Of a DNA stretch of 24,093 nucleotides, positions 18,727-24,093 are shown in pieces. Made by a program: the position numbers and the translations under genes. The first letter of the stretch is position 1. Every line of letters begins with the position of its first letter. The notes under the pieces are model-generated. The model was not told where the DNA came from. It worked only from the letters and a program-made list of their open reading frames with translations, and made no database searches. Location: positions 1 to 24,093 of the forward strand of contig JADZDN010000130.1 of NCBI GenBank assembly GCA_020851015.1, given 5' to 3'. The DNA comes from Alphaproteobacteria bacterium (GTDB taxonomy: Bacteria; Pseudomonadota; Alphaproteobacteria; JAEULC01).

Positions 18727-19452
18727 ATGCATTTCCGGCCTTTCCCGGTCCTGACCATCATTGCCGTCCCGGCGCTTGCCGCGCTGATCTGGCTTGGCGT
18801 CTGGCAGGCGGGGCGCGCCGGCTGGAAGGCAGGCGAGATCGCCGCCTTCGAGCAGCGGATCAAGACCCCTCCGCTGACGCTCGAAAAGGCCTGCGCCGAG
18901 GGGCTGGCCACCAGCCAGATTAGCGTGCCGCCCGCTGCCTCCGGTCCCGAGTTGCGCGTGTTCGGGCATCGCACCTCGGGCGATCCCGGCTGGCGTCATT
19001 TTCAGGTCACTGACATCTGCGGCCATTCCGTGCTGGTCGAGACCGGTTTCGATGCGCTGGAGATCGGCGGCCCCGGCGGCGTCTCGCCCAAGCCGCCCGC
19101 GCCGCAGGTTGCGCCGGAACGCTTCATCGTCACGCCATGGCCGGATCAGCCCTTCATGGCCGCGCCGAACACGCCCGAGCGCAACGAGTGGTCGTGGTTC
19201 GACGCACCCGCCATGGCCAAGGCGCTGGGCGAGCCCGCGCTCAACACGAAGCTCGTTGTTCTGCCGCTGGAAGGCATGCCGGACTATGTGGTCCGCACGC
19301 CTCCGGAGACGCATATCGGCTATGCGGTCACCTGGTTCGGGATGGCGATTGCCTTTGCCCTGATATACGGGCTCATGCATGCGCGGGCAGGGCGCCTGCG
19401 CTTCGGCAAGGCCCCAAGCGTCAAAGCCAAGGGTGGCAAGGCAGGCGAATGA
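18727..19452 (+). CDS. SURF1 family cytochrome oxidase assembly protein
   Basis: The product has 241 residues with the SURF1 layout: an N-terminal membrane helix (about residues 6-26, with GVWQAGRAGWK just after), a periplasmic domain, and a C-terminal helix (about 195-217). The C-terminal signature ETHIGYAVTWFGMAIAFALIYG matches the family's N/T-H-x-x-Y-A-x-x-W-F pattern. SURF1 (Shy1) helps insert heme a into subunit I. The central domain is short and divergent, including CGHSVLVETGF where others have Val-Asn-Arg-Gly. The tail ends in a basic K/G-rich stretch. The stop overlaps the thrC start as ATGA, so oxidase assembly and threonine synthesis genes are translationally coupled here. Confidence 0.9.
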   Translation: MHFRPFPVLTIIAVPALAALIWLGVWQAGRAGWKAGEIAAFEQRIKTPPLTLEKACAEGLATSQISVPPAASGPELRVFGHRTSGDPGWRHFQVTDICGHSVLVETGFDALEIGGPGGVSPKPPAPQVAPERFIVTPWPDQPFMAAPNTPERNEWSWFDAPAMAKALGEPALNTKLVVLPLEGMPDYVVRTPPETHIGYAVTWFGMAIAFALIYGLMHARAGRLRFGKAPSVKAKGGKAGE

Positions 19453-20855
19453 ACTACGTTTCCACACGCGGCGCATCCGAAGCGGTCGATTTCCTGTCGG
19501 CGAGCCTGAACGGTCTTGCGCCGGATGGCGGCCTCTACAGCCCGACCGCGTGGCCGCAGGTTTCGCGTTCCGTGGTGGGCGACAGCTATGTGGAAACGGC
19601 CACGCGCATCCTTACAGCCTTCGCCGGCGGCGCCGTGCCGGAAGCTGCCATCCGCGGCATGGCGGAACGCGCCTACGCCGCTTTCGCACATCAGTCCGTC
19701 GCGCCGCTGACGGAAGTCGGCCCCGGCCGCTGGATGCTGGAGCTGCATCACGGTCCGACGCTGGCGTTCAAGGACGTGGCGATGCGCTTGATCGCGCAGC
19801 TCTACGACTACGTGCTCGAACAGCGCGGCGAGCGCATGACCATCCTGTGCGCCACGTCGGGCGATACGGGCGGCGCGGCGGCCTCGGCCTTCGCCGGATC
19901 GAAGCATGTCGACATGGTGATCCTGCATCCGCTCAATCGTGTCTCGCCGACGCAGCGCCTGTTCATGACGGCCACCGGCGAGAGCAACGTCCACAATCTC
20001 GCGCTCGAAGGTGATTTCGACGGCACGCAGGCGATCCTGAAACAGCTGATCGCCGACGACCAGTTCCGCCGCCGCACGCGCCTTGCCGCCGTGAACTCGA
20101 TCAACTGGACGCGCGTTGCGGCCCAGAGCGTCTACTTCGCGCAGGCGCAGACGCAGTTGGGCGCCAACACGCCGATTCACTTTGTCGTCCCCACCGGTAA
20201 CTTCGGCGATGCGCTGGCCTGCTATGTCGCGTCCCGTGCTGGCCTGCTGCATAGCTTCCGCGCGACTGCCGCTGTGAACGCCAATGATGCGATGGCGCGG
20301 CTTCTGTCTGGCCAGCCGCTCGCCAAGGGTGAGACTGCTCCGACCATCAGCCCGGCCATGGATATCCAGCTGCCCAGCAATTTTGAGCGCCTGTTCTTTG
20401 AAGCCACCAGCGCAGACGGCCAGCCGGGCAACCGCAATGGTGCTACGGTGGCGAAGGCATATGCCGAGCTATCCGCCAAGGGCACGGGCGCAATACCGGC
20501 CGATATCGCGAAGCGCCTGTCCAGCATGGGCCTTGACGCCCAACGCGTCAGCGACGCCGAAACGCGCGAAGAGATGAAACGCACGCTGGCCGAAACCGGT
20601 TGGGTGGTCTGCCCGCACACGGCAGTCGGCCTTGCGGCGGCGCGCCGCTATCGCAACGAGGCAGGCCCCATCGTCACGCTCGCCACTGCCCACGCGGCCA
20701 AGTTCCCTGAAACAGTGAAGGACGTGCTCGGCCTCGACGCTCCGCTGCCGGAGCGCGCCAGCCCGTTCGTCTCGCGTCCCGAGAAATTCGAGACCGGCCC
20801 CATGAATGCGGATTTCGTGCGCCAGCGCATCGAGTCCGTGATCGCGAAGGGCTGA
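19449..20855 (+). CDS. thrC: Threonine synthase
   Basis: The product has 468 residues. It converts O-phosphohomoserine to threonine using pyridoxal phosphate, in the cytoplasm. The PLP lysine is Lys108 in HHGPTLAFKDVAMRL. Other marks are the N-terminal MNYVSTRGASEAVDF, ATSGDTGGAAASAF, and VPTGNFGDALACYVASRAGL, which forms the phosphate-binding loop. The frame is open to 19137 upstream, but that part overlaps SURF1 in another frame; ATG 19449 gives the standard threonine synthase N-terminus and length. It overlaps the SURF1 stop by four bases and ends one base before the next gene, so it belongs to the same transcript. Codon use is less GC-biased than in the left half. Confidence 0.97.
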   Translation: MNYVSTRGASEAVDFLSASLNGLAPDGGLYSPTAWPQVSRSVVGDSYVETATRILTAFAGGAVPEAAIRGMAERAYAAFAHQSVAPLTEVGPGRWMLELHHGPTLAFKDVAMRLIAQLYDYVLEQRGERMTILCATSGDTGGAAASAFAGSKHVDMVILHPLNRVSPTQRLFMTATGESNVHNLALEGDFDGTQAILKQLIADDQFRRRTRLAAVNSINWTRVAAQSVYFAQAQTQLGANTPIHFVVPTGNFGDALACYVASRAGLLHSFRATAAVNANDAMARLLSGQPLAKGETAPTISPAMDIQLPSNFERLFFEATSADGQPGNRNGATVAKAYAELSAKGTGAIPADIAKRLSSMGLDAQRVSDAETREEMKRTLAETGWVVCPHTAVGLAAARRYRNEAGPIVTLATAHAAKFPETVKDVLGLDAPLPERASPFVSRPEKFETGPMNADFVRQRIESVIAKG

Positions 20856-20856
20856 G

Positions 20857-22119
20857 ATGGACACGCGGGAAGTCATCACGCTGCCCAATGGCGCCCGTAT
20901 CGTCTTCGATGCGATGCCGGGCCTGCGCACGGCGTCGGTCGGCGTCTATCTTGGCGCAGGCGCGCGACATGAGCCGGTCGAGCGCAATGGCCTGGCGCAT
21001 TTCCTCGAGCACATGGCGTTCAAGGGCGCTGCCGGCCTCAACGCCCGCGAGATCGCGGAAGTGGTGGAGGCGCGCGGCGCGTCCATGAACGCCGCCACGG
21101 ATTACGAACGCACCAGCTATTTCGTTCGCTGCCTGTCTGCCGATGCGCCGCAAATGCTGGATGTCGCGCTGTCGCTCGTCTTCGCGCCCAGCCTGCCGCT
21201 TGATGAGATCGAACGCGAGAAGTTCGTCGTCCTGCAGGAGATAGGCGAGGCCGCTGACCAGCCGGACGATCTGGTGATGGAGTTGGCGCAGACGGCCAGC
21301 TTCCCGGACCACCCGCTCGGCCGCCCTATCCTTGGCGTCGAAGCTACGCTGAAGCCTATCACGCGCGACGACCTCATTGTCTTTGCCGCCAACAGCTATG
21401 TGCCCACGCGCACTGTCGTTTCCGTGGCGGGCGCGTTCGATCGCGGCGCTATCGAAGCTGTCGCCCGGAAATGGCTGGAGCAGCGCCCCGCGCTCGCCGC
21501 CCCTGTGGCGGCCGCACCTGGCCGACCAAAGGCCCGCGCCGCCACGGTCTCGCGCAAGCTGGAACAGACGCACCTCGTCCTTGCCCATCCTGGCCCGCAC
21601 GCGTTGTCGGATGATCGCTTTGCCGCGCGCATCTTCGCGGAAGTCTTCGGTGGCGGCATGGCCTCGCGCCTGTTCCAGGAAGTGCGCGAGAGCAGGGGCC
21701 TCGCCTACACGATCGACGCTTCCGCCGAGCAGTACAGCGATGCCGGTCGCATCTCCGTCTTTGCCGGTTGTGCGCCTGCTGATGCAGCCGAAGTCGTCAC
21801 GCTCACGCGATCGATCTGGACGGACTTCGCCGCCAAAGGCCCAACCGAAGCCGAACTTGCACGGGCCAAGGCCATCGCGGCTGCCGGTTACGCCATGGCC
21901 GCCGAAGCGCCTTCCGCGCGTGCAGGCGGGGCCGCTTATGAACTTCTGGCTTTCGATCGCCTGATGAACATCGAGGACGTACTGCGGCGCATTGACTCAG
22001 TGACTTCAGCTGACGTCGCCCGCATCGCCGCTGAAGCTCTGGCGGGCCCGCCCATTGCTGCCGCAGTTGGGCCCAAGGCTGGACTTGCTGCCGCTGAAGC
22101 GTTTGTTTCCGCCTCCTAG
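20857..22119 (+). CDS. M16 family (pitrilysin-like) zinc peptidase
   Basis: The product has 420 residues. The inverted zinc motif HFLEH gives His48, Glu51 and His52, and the third ligand Glu128 lies in VVLQEIGEAADQPDD, 76 residues on, as expected for an active M16B peptidase. The C-terminal half shows the RESRGLAYTIDA segment (about 277-288), which in active M16B enzymes contributes the Arg/Tyr pair contacting substrate. Alphaproteobacterial members resemble the mitochondrial processing peptidase beta subunit and bacterial PqqL-like peptidases. No signal peptide is seen, so it is probably cytoplasmic. Its stop precedes the EAL gene by 29 bases, and it follows thrC by one base with AGGG upstream. 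Confidence 0.95.
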   Translation: MDTREVITLPNGARIVFDAMPGLRTASVGVYLGAGARHEPVERNGLAHFLEHMAFKGAAGLNAREIAEVVEARGASMNAATDYERTSYFVRCLSADAPQMLDVALSLVFAPSLPLDEIEREKFVVLQEIGEAADQPDDLVMELAQTASFPDHPLGRPILGVEATLKPITRDDLIVFAANSYVPTRTVVSVAGAFDRGAIEAVARKWLEQRPALAAPVAAAPGRPKARAATVSRKLEQTHLVLAHPGPHALSDDRFAARIFAEVFGGGMASRLFQEVRESRGLAYTIDASAEQYSDAGRISVFAGCAPADAAEVVTLTRSIWTDFAAKGPTEAELARAKAIAAAGYAMAAEAPSARAGGAAYELLAFDRLMNIEDVLRRIDSVTSADVARIAAEALAGPPIAAAVGPKAGLAAAEAFVSAS

Positions 22120-22148
22120 TTGAGTCTTGTCATTTCGAAAACGGGACA

Positions 22149-23210
22149 ATGGCCAACTTCTCCTCCACCTCCGCTGCCGACCAACGCGCCGCCCTCTGGT
22201 CGTGGAACGCCAGCGAAGGCGTGCTGACGGTTCGCGCCGAACCGGGTAGCCCGCTGGCCAAGCTCGATGGCCGCTGGACGTTGCGGTCGCTCCTCGACCA
22301 GTTCGATGGTCTCGCGCGCATGCGTATCTCCACGCCGCTGAAGTCTGGCCGCCCCGGTGATCCAGTGGATATTCGCGTCACGCTGGTCGATGGCCGACCG
22401 GCGCACTTCTTCGGCGCCTTCCACGATCGCGGTCTCGCGCGTGGCTTGCTGGTTTCGGCTGAAGCAGGCCAGCGCATGCTTCACGGTGAGAGCAATGTGG
22501 AGCCCGTGTTCCAGCCCATCCGCCGCCTCGACACACTCGGCGTGGCGGGCTTCGAGGCGCTGGCACGTTTCCGCGCGCCGGATGGAAAGCTTGTCGGCCC
22601 CGACACGCTGGTCAGCATGGGCGCCGATACAGACTGGCACGCCATCGCACCCGTGATGCTGGCGCGTTCCGCCGAAACGCTGGCGCGCCTGCGCGCCGAG
22701 GGTCACGACGTCTTCATGCAGGTGAACCTCTCCGCCGCCGAGATCGCCCGCCCCATGCTGGTGGAAGAAGCCGCCGCCATCATCCGCGACGCAAACCTTC
22801 CGCATGGCGTGCTACGGGTGGAACTGACCGAACAGGCCGCGCTGCGTGATTTCGACGAAGCCCTTGGCGCACTCGCGGCCTTCCGCGCCGCCGGCGCCGG
22901 CATCGTGCTGGATGACTTTGGCGCCGGACATTCCTCGTTCGCCTGGCTCGCGGAAATTCCAGCCGACGGCGTGAAGCTCGATCCCAAGCTCTGCCGCATG
23001 GTGCGCCAACCGCGCGCTTGCCGGATCGTCACCGCGCTCACTGGCCTGATCCGCGGCCTCGGGATGACCGTCACCGCCGAAGGCATTGAGGACAAGGTGA
23101 TCGCGGAGGAACTGCACGCTATCGGCTGCGACTTCGTGCAGGGCTACGCCTACGATATGCCGCTCCGCGAGCAGGACTTGGCCGTGGCGTTTGATCCGCC
23201 GTCGGCCTGA
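22149..23210 (+). CDS. EAL-domain cyclic-di-GMP phosphodiesterase with N-terminal sensor-like region
   Basis: The product has 353 residues. The first roughly 115 residues look like a small alpha/beta sensor (PAS-like) domain without a clear ligand motif. The EAL domain follows, with the name motif GFEALARF near residue 135, QVNLSA, VELTEQAAL, LDDFGAGHSSF, GVKLD, AEGIED and QGYAYDMPL. These cover the metal-binding Glu, Asn, Glu, two Asp, Lys, Glu and Gln positions, so the enzyme is probably active, splitting cyclic di-GMP to pGpG. No GGDEF domain is present. The substitution of GHSS for GYSS after DDFGAG is minor. It ends the plus-strand array and converges with the SRPBCC gene, 7 bases apart with no hairpin between. 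Confidence 0.92.
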   Translation: MANFSSTSAADQRAALWSWNASEGVLTVRAEPGSPLAKLDGRWTLRSLLDQFDGLARMRISTPLKSGRPGDPVDIRVTLVDGRPAHFFGAFHDRGLARGLLVSAEAGQRMLHGESNVEPVFQPIRRLDTLGVAGFEALARFRAPDGKLVGPDTLVSMGADTDWHAIAPVMLARSAETLARLRAEGHDVFMQVNLSAAEIARPMLVEEAAAIIRDANLPHGVLRVELTEQAALRDFDEALGALAAFRAAGAGIVLDDFGAGHSSFAWLAEIPADGVKLDPKLCRMVRQPRACRIVTALTGLIRGLGMTVTAEGIEDKVIAEELHAIGCDFVQGYAYDMPLREQDLAVAFDPPSA

Positions 23211-23217
23211 TCGCGCC

Positions 23218-23667
23218 TCAATCGAGAATCTCCGGCGTCACCAGCTTCGCCAGATACTCCAGCGACTCCTGCCAGCCAAGATAGCATCCCTCCAGCGGGA
23301 TCGCTTCGGGCACATTCGTCTGCTCGATGTTGATCTCGGTGCCGACCATCACTTTTTTCAGCGTGACGGTGACAACCATCTCGCCGGGCAGGTTGGGATC
23401 GTCGAACCGGTCCGCATAGCGAACCCGCTCGTTCGGTACGAGCTCGAGAAACTTGCCGGACCAGGAATGGGTGTTGCCGGTGGTGAAGTTGGTGAAGGAC
23501 ATTTTGTACGCGCCGCCCACCTTCGGCTCGAAGCTGTGCACCTTGCATGTGAAGCCGTTCGGCGGCAGCCAACGCGCCTTGGCGTCGGCGTCGATAAACG
23601 CCTTGTAGACCTTCTCCGGCCGGGTCGGCAGAACGCGGTGCAGGCGAATGGTGCGGTCGGCGGCCAT
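23218..23667 (-). CDS. SRPBCC (AHSA1-like) family protein
   Basis: The product has 149 residues and fits the single-domain START/Bet v 1 fold. Characteristic pieces are [34 protein letters not shown] at the start, [26 protein letters not shown] (the E-P-x-R-x-x-Y/T-x-x-x-F strand) and the C-terminal helix [12 protein letters not shown]. These domains form a hydrophobic pocket; the AHSA1-type subfamily is abundant and mostly uncharacterised, with activator-of-Hsp90-like and stress-related members. No specific substrate can be read from sequence. AGGAGA lies about six bases before the ATG. It is divergent from gatB. Confidence 0.9.
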   Translation of the reverse strand: MAADRTIRLHRVLPTRPEKVYKAFIDADAKARWLPPNGFTCKVHSFEPKVGGAYKMSFTNFTTGNTHSWSGKFLELVPNERVRYADRFDDPNLPGEMVVTVTLKKVMVGTEINIEQTNVPEAIPLEGCYLGWQESLEYLAKLVTPEILD

Positions 23668-23819
23668 GGGCGTCTCCTGTATCTCTGTTTTTGTGGTCTG
23701 CCTTGAAGACGTGCGCCAAAAGCCTGATCCGACAAGGGCTGGCCGGGATTTTACTGCTCGGGGTGACGCCCCCGGAAAACCCCGCTAAAAGCCGGAATCT
23801 ATCCCGCTTCGAGGACGCT
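23668..23819. promoter_or_regulatory. Divergent promoter region between the SRPBCC gene and gatB
   Basis: This 152-base gap must hold promoters for both genes. It is AT-richer than its surroundings (AGGGCTGGCCGGGATTTTAC near 23737 and AAAACCCCGCTAAAAG near 23775), with a small five-pair inverted repeat, CGGGG/CCCCG, near 23760. I cannot point to a convincing -35/-10 pair on either strand. GAGGACGCT before the gatB ATG is a plausible ribosome binding site. Confidence 0.4.
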
Positions 23820-24093
23820 ATGGCTGACCGCAAACCCTATCTGATTTCAGGCCGCACCGGCGACTGGGAAGTCGTCATGGGGCTCGAAGTACATGCGCAG
23901 GTGGCGTCCAACTCCAAGCTGTTCTCGGGCGCTCCTACGGCGTTCGGAGCTGACCCGAACACAAACGTCTCACTGGTCGACGCGGCGATGCCGGGCATGC
24001 TGCCGGTGATCAATGCGTTCTGTGTGGAGCAGGCGGTGAAGACGGGCCTTGGCCTCAATGCCGAGATCAATCTCGTCTCGCGTTTCGACCGGA
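23820..24093 (+). CDS. gatB: Aspartyl/glutamyl-tRNA amidotransferase subunit B, N-terminal part (3' end outside window)
   Basis: Only the first 91 codons are visible before the right edge. The residues [15 protein letters not shown] (about 17-31) and [15 protein letters not shown] (about 37-51) are diagnostic of GatB, followed by [16 protein letters not shown]. GatB binds misacylated Glu-tRNA(Gln) or Asp-tRNA(Asn) and, with the GatA amidase and GatC, converts it to the correct aminoacyl-tRNA. gatA is not directly upstream here; the neighbour is the oppositely oriented SRPBCC gene, so gatB starts its own unit. Confidence 0.96.
   Translation, partial: MADRKPYLISGRTGDWEVVMGLEVHAQVASNSKLFSGAPTAFGADPNTNVSLVDAAMPGMLPVINAFCVEQAVKTGLGLNAEINLVSRFDR

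Overview
The window is a gene-dense, high-GC chromosomal segment from an alphaproteobacterium. Supporting this are the split F0 operon with two b-type subunits (b and b') placed next to smc, an aa3-type cytochrome c oxidase operon with CtaB, CtaG, DUF983 and SURF1, and a plant/alphaproteobacterial-type glutamate-cysteine ligase. The gene set is core metabolism. I see no phage, insertion sequence, CRISPR array, tRNA or rRNA, and no convincing new defence or mobile system.

Layout. 2-1285 is the C-terminal part of SMC. 1452-3940 is the F0 ATP synthase operon atpI-atpB-atpE-atpF'-atpF, with a promoter in front and a perfect GC-rich hairpin behind. 4060-5289 is an MFS transporter, facing a Sel1-repeat exported protein on the other strand (5343-5897). 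Next come ubiA (minus strand) and the divergent rsmE and gshA, then a small possible tail-anchored protein. On the minus strand follow a 64-residue lipoprotein, a 77-residue exported lysine-rich protein and tldD. From 12304 to 23210 runs a long plus-strand array: ctaC-ctaD-ctaB-coxF-like-ctaG-ctaE-unknown membrane protein-DUF983-SURF1, continuing into thrC, an M16 peptidase and an EAL-domain protein. The right end holds a SRPBCC (AHSA1-like) protein on the minus strand and the start of gatB.

How the genes work together. The F0 genes make the proton channel and peripheral stalk of ATP synthase; the F1 genes are elsewhere, as is usual in this class. ctaC, ctaD and ctaE encode the three core oxidase subunits, ctaB makes heme O (precursor of heme A), ctaG delivers copper to CuB, and SURF1 assists heme a insertion. 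UbiA supplies the ubiquinone used by the same respiratory chain. Stop/start overlaps (TGATG at 15790, ATGA at 16091 and 19449) tie ctaB-coxF-ctaG and SURF1-thrC together by translational coupling.

The most notable feature is a change in codon composition. Genes up to the first two thirds of ctaD almost never end codons in A or T (hand counts of 1-3 per 60), whereas genes from ctaB onward do so in about 15-28% of codons. The change falls in the 3' part of ctaD, close to a 10-bp hairpin before ctaB. It could be a natural recombination or a chimeric assembly join. The left part resembles Rhodospirillales-like genomes and the right part Sphingomonadales-like genomes, but this is from memory of family gene order and protein style, not from a search.
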